This document shows, one piece after another, positions 27,305-36,630 of a stretch of 64,000 bases of DNA. Both the position numbers and the translations under genes were made by a program. The notes beneath the pieces are model-generated. The model did no database searches. It saw nothing but the letters and a program-made list of their open reading frames with translations, and was not told the origin of the DNA. This DNA comes from Proruminimicrobium sp963666965 (GTDB lineage: Bacteria > Elusimicrobiota > Endomicrobiia > Endomicrobiales > Endomicrobiaceae). The number at the start of each line of letters is the position of its first letter. Position 1 is the first letter of the stretch. Location of the stretch: positions 62,001 to 126,000 of the forward strand of contig OY762939.1 of the NCBI GenBank assembly GCA_963666965.1. Reading direction: 5' to 3'.

Positions 27305-28332
27305 TATTCGCTGTCCTTTTCCAATGCCAATCCCATAGCAACAGGCATAAAATAACCGTATTCTGTTTTAACCGAACCGTAAATTTTATTATTTTCAAAC
27401 GGATTCCACTTTTCGGTAGGAATTCCGAGAGTGTCTTTGATAAAAACATCAAAACCCTTAACAACTGCGCCGCCGCCGGTTAAAACGACTCTGTCAACGG
27501 AGACTATTGTCTGTCTGGTTATACAATACTCTATAGTTCTGAATATCGTCTCAAGAAGATTAGCTGAACTTTTTTTAAATACGCCTTTTATGCTAAGTCC
27601 GACTTTATCCCATAAATCATCATTTCTTTTGAGATATTCGCCTATTTCATCTGAAACGTGCGTTTTTTGAGAATGTTCGGCCATATCCTGAGGAATTGCA
27701 TACAAACTTGCAATTTCTTTTGTAATATCAGAACCGCCGAAAACAATATCTTTCATAAAAACTATTTCATGTTTGTGAAGAACAACTATATTTGTAAACA
27801 CGTCGCCGACATTCACCAAAATTACCGTTTCTTTTGATTTATATTCAGGGCCGAAAGCCTCAAAAGCATTTGTCAAGGCTATGGCGTCGGTAGAAACTCC
27901 GACAAGTCTTGTATGAATCATATCGTTTGTAATCTGTATTTTTTCGTTTATTTTTCTTTTTGGCGCCGCTATAAATAAAATATTATTTTCTTTATCCGTA
28001 ACATCCTTTGTTACAATGTAGGATTTAAACATTTTATTCAAATCCTCATGCAGGTTCTGTTCAACGTTGGTAATAACCGCACTGTACAAATCTTTTTGTT
28101 TGATTGATTTTGGCAGAGTTACGTTTCTTGATACAGATTCAACGCCGTTGTAAGAGATATAATGACTGTCTTTGAGATTTAACTCGCTAAGAATATCTAT
28201 TACTGCTTTTCTCTGTTCTTCAGTATTATTTTTGACAGGTTTCATGGCGCATAAACAAGACAATGAATCTTTTTCATTGCCTAAAATTTTACATACCTTG
28301 ACATATTTTGATCCTAAATCGATTCCTAGCAC
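27304..28332 (-). CDS. pilM: PilM, actin-like cytoplasmic pilus assembly protein
   Basis: This 342-residue actin-fold ATP-binding protein docks to the PilN N-terminus. It begins MLGIDLGSKYVKVCKI (phosphate-1 motif); the late glycine-rich VVLTGGGAVVKGF is the adenosine motif, and QDMAEHSQKT is the family signature where PilM proteins read A-E-x-x-K. The start is GTG at 28332 with GGAGG 7 nt upstream, and a promoter lies at 28359-28388. It is the first gene of the M-N-O/P-Q unit. Confidence 0.92.
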   Translation of the reverse strand: MLGIDLGSKYVKVCKILGNEKDSLSCLCAMKPVKNNTEEQRKAVIDILSELNLKDSHYISYNGVESVSRNVTLPKSIKQKDLYSAVITNVEQNLHEDLNKMFKSYIVTKDVTDKENNILFIAAPKRKINEKIQITNDMIHTRLVGVSTDAIALTNAFEAFGPEYKSKETVILVNVGDVFTNIVVLHKHEIVFMKDIVFGGSDITKEIASLYAIPQDMAEHSQKTHVSDEIGEYLKRNDDLWDKVGLSIKGVFKKSSANLLETIFRTIEYCITRQTIVSVDRVVLTGGGAVVKGFDVFIKDTLGIPTEKWNPFENNKIYGSVKTEYGYFMPVAMGLALEKDSE

Positions 28333-28358
28333 TGTTTATCCTCCGTACTGACCAAAAG

Positions 28359-28388
28359 ATTATACAATATTTACGCTAAAAGTTACAA
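28359..28388 (-). promoter_or_regulatory. Promoter of the pilM transcription unit
   Basis: On the minus strand TTGTAA (28388-28383), an 18-nt spacer and TATAAT (28364-28359). A TG precedes the -10 box by one base or so, giving an extended -10. It would start a transcript about 20 nt upstream of the pilM GTG and so separates the pilMNOQ genes from the upstream pilB-pilin unit. Confidence 0.6.
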
Positions 28389-28413
28389 TTTTTTACGGCG
28401 TCTTAAATAAAAT

Positions 28414-28995
28414 CTATTGAACTGTCCCGTTGTCATTTTGTATATATTTATGTTCGCGCCATCCTGCAAAACGCTTTCTCCAAATATTACCCGGAGTAGC
28501 ATTTGATACATAGAAATAATATGAAACCGTCGAGAATATCACATCCGAATTTACCGTAACCGAGGATACGCCGACTATCCTGTAATATTGAATGCTGGCC
28601 GTTGTCGTCGCAAAATCCACATATAAAGTATTAGGCGGAACAGGAGCTCTTCTTAATTCAACTTTGGCAAATATCGGATTTCTCAATGTAACATCATCAT
28701 AGCCTGAAACAAAAAGCCCATTGACATAATTTGGGCCTGCATCCCAAGGTGCAGACGGAGGAACCGCAGCATCAAATGTATTTACGTTGCTTTCTATAAA
28801 TTTTTCGTTTATATATCCTCTTAACATTTCAACTACGCCGTCTGCAGCATAAAAAGTTTTAATTTTTGCGACATCGGTGGAAACAAGTATATTTTGAGAT
28901 ACAAACATTTCAAGGCATATAAAACCTATTACGGTAAGTACAAACATTGATATAACGGTAACTACAAGTATTGATCCTTTTTGATTTTTTATCAT
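28414..28995 (-). CDS. PilX-like pilin accessory protein
   Basis: This 193-residue protein begins MIKNQKGSILVVTVISM, a PilX-type N-terminus: short basic leader, glycine at the cleavage site and a long hydrophobic helix. The Glu at position 5 of the mature protein, normal in major pilins, is absent, as is common in PilX/GspK-like minor pilins. A beta-rich globular domain follows. It overlaps the PilW-like gene by 4 nt and is the last gene of the pilB unit. Confidence 0.72.
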   Translation of the reverse strand: MIKNQKGSILVVTVISMFVLTVIGFICLEMFVSQNILVSTDVAKIKTFYAADGVVEMLRGYINEKFIESNVNTFDAAVPPSAPWDAGPNYVNGLFVSGYDDVTLRNPIFAKVELRRAPVPPNTLYVDFATTTASIQYYRIVGVSSVTVNSDVIFSTVSYYFYVSNATPGNIWRKRFAGWREHKYIQNDNGTVQ

Positions 28996-29672
28996 GGCAA
29001 ACCAAATCCCCTTACAGCACAGTGCAGCAGTCTCGTATGCCTGATAGTCTCTCCGGTAGGCAGAGGCTCGTCAAAATCAAGCCCTATCTTAAAAAAAGTA
29101 AATCTGTTTACTCCGCCTGCGGTGTTTGACGGGACATAGTAATAAGCAACTCTAAGATTTGACAATATCTGCTCTTCTCTTATCAAAGGCTGTCCGGTAA
29201 TGCTGTAACTTGGCCCTGTATAATAAACCTGCAGCAAAAGTTCATGGCTTCCTGCCCTTGTTGTATCTCTCGGATTTGGAATCTGGTTGCCGAAATAAAC
29301 ATCATCTTTATAAAATCTTCCTGTCTTTACGGGATCAGTGCTGTCTTTAACAACGTATCTGTCAACAATATATCTTCTTTGAATAGTACTTGTCGCCGTA
29401 TTCCAATAAATATCCTGCCGTCCGAAAGATATTGAGGTAACCTGCGAACTTGTCGGATTAGGATCTATGTATATGTAACATGCGTTGCGTATTGACTTTC
29501 TGAGATAAGCTTCACATATTCTGATATCGCTTGTCTGCTTAGAAACACTGGAAAGATTTCTGTATGATTGATATGATGCAAGCATCATCGTATACAAAAA
29601 ATACACAATAATACCTGCCAGAATGATCGAAACTAAAACTTCTATAAGAGTAAAACCTTTTCTATTTTCCAT
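28992..29672 (-). CDS. PilW/GspJ-like minor pilin
   Basis: This 226-residue protein has a canonical type IV prepilin N-terminus MENRKGFTLIEVLVSI, with cleavage expected after the Gly and Glu at mature position 5. The long C-terminal domain ends in HTRLLHCAVRGFGLP. Size and place among the minor pilins suggest PilW or GspJ. It overlaps the PilV-like gene by 11 nt. Confidence 0.8.
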   Translation of the reverse strand: MENRKGFTLIEVLVSIILAGIIVYFLYTMMLASYQSYRNLSSVSKQTSDIRICEAYLRKSIRNACYIYIDPNPTSSQVTSISFGRQDIYWNTATSTIQRRYIVDRYVVKDSTDPVKTGRFYKDDVYFGNQIPNPRDTTRAGSHELLLQVYYTGPSYSITGQPLIREEQILSNLRVAYYYVPSNTAGGVNRFTFFKIGLDFDEPLPTGETIRHTRLLHCAVRGFGLP

Positions 29673-30087
29673 TTGGCACCGTCATATGAGTTTTTATCGA
29701 TATTTTATTTCTGCTGTCTAAGCCCAGACCTGTTCCGTCGGGGTTTTTCACGGGCCATGTAGCAAGAATACTTACCTGGTAACAATAGCTGGTTGCGGCT
29801 AAACCCGGCGCTCTGTTTACTGTTTTTGTAAGTTCAACTATTTTGCTTGAAGATGTTACAAAATATGACACTTCAGAAACTGCGAAAACAGGTGATGATT
29901 CATGCACATTGTATCTGAATTCCTCGATAACAGACTCAACTTTGTTTAATACGATGGTATAATCTATCGCCTGCGTTTGAAATTTCCATGCAGCAACAAA
30001 AAAACCAAGACCGTAGACCATAACCATAACCGTTATTACTATTGACACCAATATTTCTATCAAAGTCAATCCGCGGTTATAAACCAT
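29662..30087 (-). CDS. PilV/GspI-like minor pilin
   Basis: This 141-residue protein has the prepilin N-terminus MVYNRGLTLIEILVSI, cleavage after Gly and Glu5 present. A short beta-rich domain follows. Overlaps of 11 nt on both sides tie it to its neighbours. Assignment to the PilV or GspI group rests on size and order. Confidence 0.78.
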   Translation of the reverse strand: MVYNRGLTLIEILVSIVITVMVMVYGLGFFVAAWKFQTQAIDYTIVLNKVESVIEEFRYNVHESSPVFAVSEVSYFVTSSSKIVELTKTVNRAPGLAATSYCYQVSILATWPVKNPDGTGLGLDSRNKISIKTHMTVPNGK

Positions 30088-30502
30088 AAGTTTTTATTTC
30101 TCCGCCGTATAAATTGTCTTTATTTGATTTATTAGCATCAATAACGGCCTGCATCGTCACTCCGGAAACAATATTGTTTCCGAATACATTAATCGTAAAA
30201 ACATCGCCGCTTGTGTAGGCGACACTGAATTCTTTAAAATATTTATTCTTTACTGCATTTACATTTATCTGACTGAAATTGCCAACTTTTGCAGTAGTCG
30301 GGAATGTGCCGTTTTGAGCTCTAAAAAGTCTTACTTGAGCATCTATCTTTTCTATAAGAACTGCTCCTTCTTTAAGCGCAGCCTTTTGAAATGTAGCTTT
30401 TTTTATCGTCAAAGCCAGCACCATGACTATAGATACAAGAAGTATCACGACTATGGTTTCAATAAAACCAAAGCCTTTGTTATTTTTTATTTTACATTCC
30501 AC
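30077..30502 (-). CDS. Type IV pilin-like protein
   Basis: This 141-residue protein starts MECKIKNNKGFGFIETIVV. The leader ends in KG, with Glu at mature position 5, but FGFIE differs from the usual FTLIE. It is the first pilin-like protein after pilC and could be GspH-like or a small major pilin. No abundant major pilin gene with its own strong promoter is seen in the window. Confidence 0.72.
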   Translation of the reverse strand: MECKIKNNKGFGFIETIVVILLVSIVMVLALTIKKATFQKAALKEGAVLIEKIDAQVRLFRAQNGTFPTTAKVGNFSQINVNAVKNKYFKEFSVAYTSGDVFTINVFGNNIVSGVTMQAVIDANKSNKDNLYGGEIKTYGL

Positions 30503-31727
30503 CGGACATAGCTCCCGCCATATTAAATATAGGCAAATATAAAGCTATAACGGCTATACCGACTATAAAACCCAAAAATATAATCAAAACGGGTTCGACG
30601 ACAGAGCTGAGAGTTGCAACAGCTACATCGACTTCATCGGAATAATAATCCGTTATTTTTTCAAACATTTCGTCAAGCTGCCCGGATTTTTCTCCGACTG
30701 CAGTCATTCTGACTATTATCTTTGGAAACAAAACGTAATTATCCATTTTACTTGAAAACGTTTCTCCGGCAATAACACCTTCTCTTATATCGGTAAGAAG
30801 AGCTCTTACATAAACATTATTTACCGTACCGGTAGCTATTTGAATCGATGATACTATATCGACACCGCTTCTTATAAGTGTAGACAACGTCTGGAAGAAT
30901 CTTGCAAAAACCATTTTTGTGTATATCGGTGCAAAAATAGGAATTTTAAAAAATAATTTATGCCAAGCCATTTTGCCCTGAGGACTCTTTGTAATTACCT
31001 TAAAAGAAACCACTCCTATTATAACGGCAAGTATAATAAAAGGCAGTTTGGCGATCATAAATCTGCTGAATCCCATAACAATTCTTGTAGGAAGAGGTAA
31101 AGTTGCTCCGAAGGATGCAAACATTTCTTCAAATTTAGGTATAAGTCCCAAAACGAGACCGAAAAAAACAAGAACAAAAAAACCACCTACGAAAATAGGA
31201 TATGAAGCCGCAGATTTTATTTTTCTTCTGAGTTTTACGGTTTTTTCCATGTAAGCGGCAAGATCCAGAAGAACTTCCGAAAGTTTTCCGGATTTTTCAC
31301 CTACCAGAACCATCGACAAAAAAGCATTATCAAAAACTTTAGGATAATCTCCCAATGATTCAGATAAGGTTTTTCCTGATTTTACGGCCTCAGCAACTTT
31401 TTTCAAAGTAAGCGAAAAATAAGGATTGTTCATCATCAAAGCTATATCGCTGACTGCATCAAGTATATTTACTCCGGCATTTACAAGCGTTGCCATCTGT
31501 CTGCAGAAAATTGCTATTTCTTCACCTTTTACTTTACCGGTTGATTTTTTGCCGCCTATGGAAATATTGCCGAACTTAGAAAACATATTTATGTCTTCTT
31601 TTACTTCCAATACAGTAAAACCGCTGTTTTTCAGTTTTTCCATCAGCTGCGTTTTGGATTCTGTTTCTTCTTTTCCGGTAATAACCTGGCCTGCCGGATC
31701 CATTACTTTGTATGTAAATTTACTCAT
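30492..31727 (-). CDS. pilC: PilC/GspF inner-membrane platform protein
   Basis: This 411-residue protein forms the rotating inner-membrane platform of the pilus/type II secretion machine. It has an N-terminal domain (FTYKVMDPAGQVITGKEE) and two GspF repeats (about residues 70-195 and 275-400), each with FCRQMATLVNAGV-like or FFQTLSTLIRSGV-like motifs and membrane helices. The gene ends 11 nt inside the next pilin gene and starts 21 nt after pilB. Confidence 0.93.
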   Translation of the reverse strand: MSKFTYKVMDPAGQVITGKEETESKTQLMEKLKNSGFTVLEVKEDINMFSKFGNISIGGKKSTGKVKGEEIAIFCRQMATLVNAGVNILDAVSDIALMMNNPYFSLTLKKVAEAVKSGKTLSESLGDYPKVFDNAFLSMVLVGEKSGKLSEVLLDLAAYMEKTVKLRRKIKSAASYPIFVGGFFVLVFFGLVLGLIPKFEEMFASFGATLPLPTRIVMGFSRFMIAKLPFIILAVIIGVVSFKVITKSPQGKMAWHKLFFKIPIFAPIYTKMVFARFFQTLSTLIRSGVDIVSSIQIATGTVNNVYVRALLTDIREGVIAGETFSSKMDNYVLFPKIIVRMTAVGEKSGQLDEMFEKITDYYSDEVDVAVATLSSVVEPVLIIFLGFIVGIAVIALYLPIFNMAGAMSGGM

Positions 31728-31748
31728 CAGCTTATTCCTTTTTTAAAT

Positions 31749-33437
31749 TTATTTTGCGGCTGAAGTCACTGAAAATACCTCATCAACAGTAGTCACGCCT
31801 TCCAGCATTTTAGCTACGGCAGCCTGTCTCAAAGTAACGAGCCCTTCCCTAAACGCAACCTCTCTTATTTCCATATCGTTTGCGTTTGAGGTAATCAGCT
31901 TCTTTATGGCGCTGGTCACGGGCAGTAATTCAAAAATTGCTGTTCTGCCTTTATATCCTGTATCATCGCATGATTTGCATCCGGTTCCCTTATATATTTT
32001 TACAGTTTTTTCTATACCGAGTTTTCCATATACCGTATCGCTTAAATCTTTAACCTCTTTTTTACAAAAAGGACAAATCATTCTTACAAGTCTTTGCGCG
32101 ACTATAAGATTTACGGCATCGGCAAGAAGATATGACTCAACACCCATAAAAGTCATTCTGGAAATCGTACTGACTGTATCGTTGGTATGAACAGTTGAGA
32201 AAACCAAATGTCCTGTTAACGCGGCCTGTATCGCAATCTGGGCTGTTTCCTTGTCTCTGATTTCTCCGACAAGTATTACATCCGGATCTTGTCTCATAAA
32301 AGCCCTCAAGAATCTCGCAAAATCAAGACCTATATCGGATCTTACATGACACTGATTGATTCCTTTTAATTCATATTCAACAGGATCTTCTACGGTTGAA
32401 ATATTTATATCTTCGCTGTTTATGTGTTTTAAAGCCGAGTAAAGAGTCGTCGTTTTTCCGCTGCTGGTAGGACCGGTAACCAAAATCATTCCGTAAGGAG
32501 CGGCAATTGCATCTTTAAAAAGAGTTACTTCTCTAGGCGTAAATCCTATGTTATCAATTCCAAGATTTGCAAAAAGTTCTTTTGCAAGGATTCTCATAAC
32601 AACCTTTTCACCCCATATGGTAGGAATGATTGATACACGGATATCGGTTTTGATGCCGTTGATATTGACTCTGCATTTTCCGTCCTGCGGCAGCCTTCTT
32701 TCGGCGATATCAAGTTCCGACATAATTTTAATTCTGGAGACTATAGCATTGTAATATTTTTTTTGAGGCGCCTGAAATGAAACAAGGTCTCCGTCAAGTC
32801 TCATTCTGAGACTTACGTCTTTTTCAAAAGGTTCAAGATGGATATCGCTGGCTCTTTTTGTTATTGCGTCAAAAAATATTGAGTTTACGTATTTTACTAC
32901 CGGAGCCGAATCGGCATTAGTATCAACAATATCATCGTCGCCTGCCGACTGATGTTTCGTCGTTTCATCTTCTATATCAATGCTCATCGACGTTCTTACA
33001 TAATATTTTTCAACAAATTCCTGAACGTCCTTTTCTGAGGCAAGACACACGGAAAGTTTTTTGCCGACCATCTTTTGTATATCGTCTTTGTATATAACGT
33101 TGGCCGGATCAACCATCGCTACGGTTAAAGTATCGTCTTTAACTTTTATCGGCACAACTGAATATTTTCTTGCTATTTTTTCCGGTATAAGATCTATTAC
33201 TGTCTGGTTTACCGGCGGAAGTTCGGAAAGATTTCGCCTTTCAACACCCAAAGAAATTGATAAAGCTTTCAATAAATCATCTTCGGTAATATACTTTTTT
33301 TGCAGCAGGATTTCGCCGATTTTAACTTTTTTCTCCAGCGATTCCTTTATGCTTTCTTCAAGCTGCTCTTTTGTGATTTTTTTTGATTCGAGGAGTACTT
33401 CTCCTAAATACTTTTTTCTAAGCGTGGCTAAAACCAT
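31749..33437 (-). CDS. pilB: PilB/GspE assembly ATPase
   Basis: This hexameric ATPase drives pilus extension. It has 562 residues. Two N-terminal MshEN-like helical motifs (about 10-33 and 38-61) are followed by the GspE N2 domain, Walker A GPTSSGKT at 322-329, Asp box, Walker B VILVGEIRD (387-395), His box and a zinc site with CPFC and CKSC. In the MshEN motifs the Arg and Gly usual for c-di-GMP contact are changed (KIGEILLQKKY), so nucleotide sensing may be lost. A consensus promoter stands upstream. No PilT is seen in the window. Confidence 0.93.
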   Translation of the reverse strand: MVLATLRKKYLGEVLLESKKITKEQLEESIKESLEKKVKIGEILLQKKYITEDDLLKALSISLGVERRNLSELPPVNQTVIDLIPEKIARKYSVVPIKVKDDTLTVAMVDPANVIYKDDIQKMVGKKLSVCLASEKDVQEFVEKYYVRTSMSIDIEDETTKHQSAGDDDIVDTNADSAPVVKYVNSIFFDAITKRASDIHLEPFEKDVSLRMRLDGDLVSFQAPQKKYYNAIVSRIKIMSELDIAERRLPQDGKCRVNINGIKTDIRVSIIPTIWGEKVVMRILAKELFANLGIDNIGFTPREVTLFKDAIAAPYGMILVTGPTSSGKTTTLYSALKHINSEDINISTVEDPVEYELKGINQCHVRSDIGLDFARFLRAFMRQDPDVILVGEIRDKETAQIAIQAALTGHLVFSTVHTNDTVSTISRMTFMGVESYLLADAVNLIVAQRLVRMICPFCKKEVKDLSDTVYGKLGIEKTVKIYKGTGCKSCDDTGYKGRTAIFELLPVTSAIKKLITSNANDMEIREVAFREGLVTLRQAAVAKMLEGVTTVDEVFSVTSAAK

Positions 33438-33472
33438 TAATTTCTCCGTAAAAAAAAATATTCACCAAACTA

Positions 33473-33501
33473 ATTATATGTTAAAGCTTTTGCTTTGTCA
33501 A
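33473..33501 (-). promoter_or_regulatory. Perfect-consensus sigma-70 promoter of the pilB unit
   Basis: On the minus strand TTGACA (33501-33496), exactly 17 nt, then TATAAT (33478-33473). The predicted start is near 33466, about 29 nt before the pilB ATG at 33437. A GGAG-type site precedes that ATG. Confidence 0.8.
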
Positions 33502-33514
33502 TAAAAAGTCAAGC

Positions 33515-34990
33515 TTACTGCATACCTTTATTCGTCTTAAAAAGTTTATATTCAACAGTGTCTTTGTTAAAATGAAGCGGATTAAAAGCCGAAGCCGCTA
33601 TAAGCCTCCATCCCGTTGATGAAGACGAAGCCACCCATGAACCGTTTTTTCCTCTCGGTATTTCCCAATAATCAGCAAACGTAGTATAAATTTGTTTGTC
33701 ATTCGGTCTTTTTGAAGTATAAGGAAGAGAATTATCTATAAGATTTATGATGCGTGACGCATTATCCACATATTCCAACATTTCCACGGCTTGTTTTTTG
33801 TATTCATCTTTTAGATCATGTTTGCCGAGTTTTTCAGCATAATCGGACATTACCTGAATTGTGGTTATATGAAAACATGTTCCTTCAAACCATACCATTC
33901 TGTAATTTTTTCTTCTTCCCTGCTGGTTTGTAAAATCATACCCCTGTATTTCCTGTTCTTCTATTTTATCGCTTACTCGATATTGTTCATCGGCAAAATC
34001 CATTAAATAAAATGGATCTATTCCTAATTCCGCAAGCCTTTCAGGGGTCACGGCAGTAATAGTCCAGGACACAGTATCAAGAGCATCTGTTCTGTCAACT
34101 CCCTTTTCATTGTATCCCATATTTAAAGTTTTTTTATTTTTATCGTATATAAGTTTAACAAGCCATCTCTCTATATTTTCTATTTCGGCTTCAATATTTT
34201 CTATTCCGTAATTTGCTTTTTGAAAATAAGATTTTACATCAACATTTGAGTTGTAATATATATCTTTTGCCATTTTTAAAGCGGCGTAATGATCAACAAC
34301 ATTTTCCGTTGAATAAATTTTACTCCAGTCGGGCGGAGTCCATCCGTAGCCCATGCTGGCGGCGCCAAGCTTGCCGTCGCTGAATCTGTAATGATGTATT
34401 TCGCTTGCCCATTTTAAAGAATCAAGAGCAAACTGTAAAAAATCAAGTTTTCCCGTAAACGCCGTATATTGAAAAGCTGCAATTGTAACCCATATATTAG
34501 GACCAAGATGAACTCTGTTGCCGTCAATACCCGGAGTAAGTCCCCATCTTTTTCTGGGAACATCGGTCTTATAAGCATTATACAAACCTAACCGGCTATC
34601 GTCTTTTTTACTGTAAAACTCTCTTTCGCACACCTTTAAAATCTTAACAACTTTATTATTTTGTCCTGCAAGAAGATAGGCGAGAGAAGCTATAGCAGTA
34701 TCATAAATAAAAGCCTGGGCATCAAGCACTCCTCCGTTTCCGGTTATAAAGGACCTGGAAAAAAAATCATAGGAATAAACAGATGTTCCTCTGTGGCTTT
34801 CAACAAGTCCGTTAACGGAAGAAGTCTGCCTGTCAAAAAAACTGGCAGTTTTCATCTGTAATTTATAATAATCTGTTTTAAGATTTTCAGGCGAGAATTG
34901 TTCACGATATTCTTTTAAAACTATTTCAACGGAAAAAACATTCTGAACAAAAAAAACCGACATTAACAAAAGCAGCATGAATTGTTTCAT
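33515..34990 (-). CDS. Secreted protein, probably an alpha/alpha-toroid fold
   Basis: This 491-residue protein has a Sec signal peptide (MKQFMLLLLMSVFFVQNVFS). The rest is rich in amphipathic helices with aromatic/acidic clusters such as AFIYDTAIASLAYLL, DALDTVSWTI and GSWVASSSSTGWRLIA. That pattern suits a six-hairpin (alpha/alpha)-toroid as in glycoside hydrolases and epimerases, but I do not recognise a specific family or catalytic pair. It lies between the pil locus and the lipoprotein cluster. A periplasmic sugar-active role is a guess. Confidence 0.5.
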   Translation of the reverse strand: MKQFMLLLLMSVFFVQNVFSVEIVLKEYREQFSPENLKTDYYKLQMKTASFFDRQTSSVNGLVESHRGTSVYSYDFFSRSFITGNGGVLDAQAFIYDTAIASLAYLLAGQNNKVVKILKVCEREFYSKKDDSRLGLYNAYKTDVPRKRWGLTPGIDGNRVHLGPNIWVTIAAFQYTAFTGKLDFLQFALDSLKWASEIHHYRFSDGKLGAASMGYGWTPPDWSKIYSTENVVDHYAALKMAKDIYYNSNVDVKSYFQKANYGIENIEAEIENIERWLVKLIYDKNKKTLNMGYNEKGVDRTDALDTVSWTITAVTPERLAELGIDPFYLMDFADEQYRVSDKIEEQEIQGYDFTNQQGRRKNYRMVWFEGTCFHITTIQVMSDYAEKLGKHDLKDEYKKQAVEMLEYVDNASRIINLIDNSLPYTSKRPNDKQIYTTFADYWEIPRGKNGSWVASSSSTGWRLIAASAFNPLHFNKDTVEYKLFKTNKGMQ

Positions 34991-35028
34991 AAATCTGAAT
35001 CCTTAGTTGTTTTATGCATTTTATTACA

Positions 35029-35063
35029 CAATTAACTAAATAAATTAGTTAAGTTCAATTGTA
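35029..35063. repeat. Inverted repeat upstream of the alpha-toroid-like gene
   Basis: ACAATTAACTAA (35029-35040) faces TTAGTTA-agttc-AATTGT (35046-35063), forming an imperfect palindrome 39 nt before the start codon at 34990. It could be an operator or the stem of a leader hairpin. The rest of the 34991-35117 gap is featureless. Confidence 0.4.
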
Positions 35064-35117
35064 CCAACCACATGCGAAATAACTGCAGAAGTGATTAAAA
35101 TAATATTATTAAATAAA

Positions 35118-35465
35118 TTATGATACTGAAACTTCAACAGTCGCAGAAATACCGGAACACGTAAGTGTTATAACTGCATCTCCGGCGGCTAATGCCGTAA
35201 AAGTCGTATTAATTGAAGTAGTACTGGAAAATTCACCTATGGAAGGATTGCTTATTGACCAAAATACAGGCTGAGTTATCAAATTGCCGGAAGCATCTCT
35301 GACAAAAGCAGAAAGAGTTTTGCCGCTGCCTACGGTAATTTCTATTTTTTCAACCGGGTCTATGGAAACTGTCATTAAAGGAGTAGTAAGCCTGTCTTTC
35401 TGAGCACAGCCTGAGATCAAAACAAAAAACGCAAATATCATCGCCAAACCAAAAACTTTTTTCAA
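35118..35465 (-). CDS. Small lipoprotein with an Ig-like (Big2-type) domain
   Basis: This 115-residue protein has a lipoprotein signal peptide ending in the lipobox LISGC. The remaining ~90 residues match a bacterial Ig-like fold: VSIDPVEKIEITVGSGKTLS, then SISNPSIGEFS and the terminal AGDAVITLTCSGISATVEV pattern of Big2 domains. It probably sits on the periplasmic face of a membrane or at the surface. Partner unknown. Confidence 0.7.
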   Translation of the reverse strand: MKKVFGLAMIFAFFVLISGCAQKDRLTTPLMTVSIDPVEKIEITVGSGKTLSAFVRDASGNLITQPVFWSISNPSIGEFSSTTSINTTFTALAAGDAVITLTCSGISATVEVSVS

Positions 35466-35476
35466 GAGACAATCTC

Positions 35477-35971
35477 CTAAATAGAAAATCTTGTTTTATA
35501 TTCCAGCTTAAAACCGTCATTGGCGGTCATAACCAGATTAACTTTATTATTTTTTATATATTTCTTTTCCTGCTTTTCGGCTACAAGATAAGCATCAACA
35601 ACGCCATAAATCCATGTAAGCACTGCTACCACGCCCAAAATTCTTGCCGTATCAAAATTTCTTTTGTAATTATCATACTCGCTTCCGGCCGGAGCTCCTA
35701 TTAAAGAATACTGATCGTAACTCTTCTCGGCTTCATTCTTAAAATAAAAAGCAAAACCTGCGCTTAGAGCAAATACTCCGAAAACTATCCAGCTTTTTTT
35801 CTCCTGCTCATTCCAAGCTTGTCCCCATCCGGGAAGAAGCGCTGACCTTATTGCTGCATTTTTTGCACAGTAATCAGAAAAATCAAATTTGGAACTGCAT
35901 GCATAAGAATTAACGCTTGCAGTAACAACAAAAACAAAACAAATAATTGATACTGTTATTTTTTTTATCAT
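35477..35971 (-). CDS. DUF5683-like membrane protein
   Basis: This 164-residue protein has a signal sequence or first helix, then the RSALLPGWGQAWNEQEKKSW motif typical of DUF5683-type proteins, and two further membrane segments. The function of the family is unknown. It lies 11 nt from the small lipoprotein gene and 2 nt from the next lipoprotein gene, so the group is co-transcribed. Confidence 0.65.
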   Translation of the reverse strand: MIKKITVSIICFVFVVTASVNSYACSSKFDFSDYCAKNAAIRSALLPGWGQAWNEQEKKSWIVFGVFALSAGFAFYFKNEAEKSYDQYSLIGAPAGSEYDNYKRNFDTARILGVVAVLTWIYGVVDAYLVAEKQEKKYIKNNKVNLVMTANDGFKLEYKTRFSI

Positions 35972-35973
35972 AA

Positions 35974-36630
35974 TTAACTTTTTGTAAACCTTATATTATC
36001 TATGTAAACAACTCCGCCGGCTGATTTTGGAGTTCCTTTTCTTGTAAGAGCTATACCAACATAATAAACGAGCGCATTCCAGCCGTTATCTCTTGTTTTA
36101 GTAGTTATCGCAATTCTGAACTTTCTCCAAACATCCGGAGATATATCAGCAGCCGTTATATCGCATAAATCCGTAAGCGCCGGATTTGATATACCCGGAA
36201 CAGGAATATTTACTCTCAAAATACAATCCGAACTGAGCTGTCCTTTCGCCCAAAATTCAAGGTAATTATATCCGCTTGTCGTCATATCTATCGTCTCAAG
36301 CGTATAATTTTCTCTCGTAGCAAGGCCGAATCCGGCATATTTTGACGTTTCCTGGCTGTCGCGCCAGCCCAGCTGTATGCAATAATAACCTAAAGGATTA
36401 TCCGTGCTTTTCATATTAAACGGTTCGAGACTTTCCGAATCGCTCCAAACGATAGGATCCTGGAGTCCTTTTGATTTTACTAAATCATCATATATCGTAA
36501 ACGTCTCAGGCCATGAATCAAGCCTGTCGTTAGTTCCTGTAAGATGTTCAATAGGATATCTTTCGCAAGAAATCAAAAAAACCGAACAGATTAAACCTAC
36601 AATTAAAGTTGATATTTTTATTTTATTCAT
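35974..36630 (-). CDS. Lipoprotein with jelly-roll-like domain (paralogue 3)
   Basis: This 218-residue protein has a lipobox FLISC. The mature part has short beta-strand segments with YNYLEFWAKGQ and ends in VVYIDNIRFTKS, the same closing motif as the two upstream neighbours. It is the most divergent member of a three-gene family. The fold resembles carbohydrate-binding jelly rolls, but binding residues cannot be assigned. It overlaps its upstream neighbour by 8 nt. Confidence 0.6.
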   Translation of the reverse strand: MNKIKISTLIVGLICSVFLISCERYPIEHLTGTNDRLDSWPETFTIYDDLVKSKGLQDPIVWSDSESLEPFNMKSTDNPLGYYCIQLGWRDSQETSKYAGFGLATRENYTLETIDMTTSGYNYLEFWAKGQLSSDCILRVNIPVPGISNPALTDLCDITAADISPDVWRKFRIAITTKTRDNGWNALVYYVGIALTRKGTPKSAGGVVYIDNIRFTKS

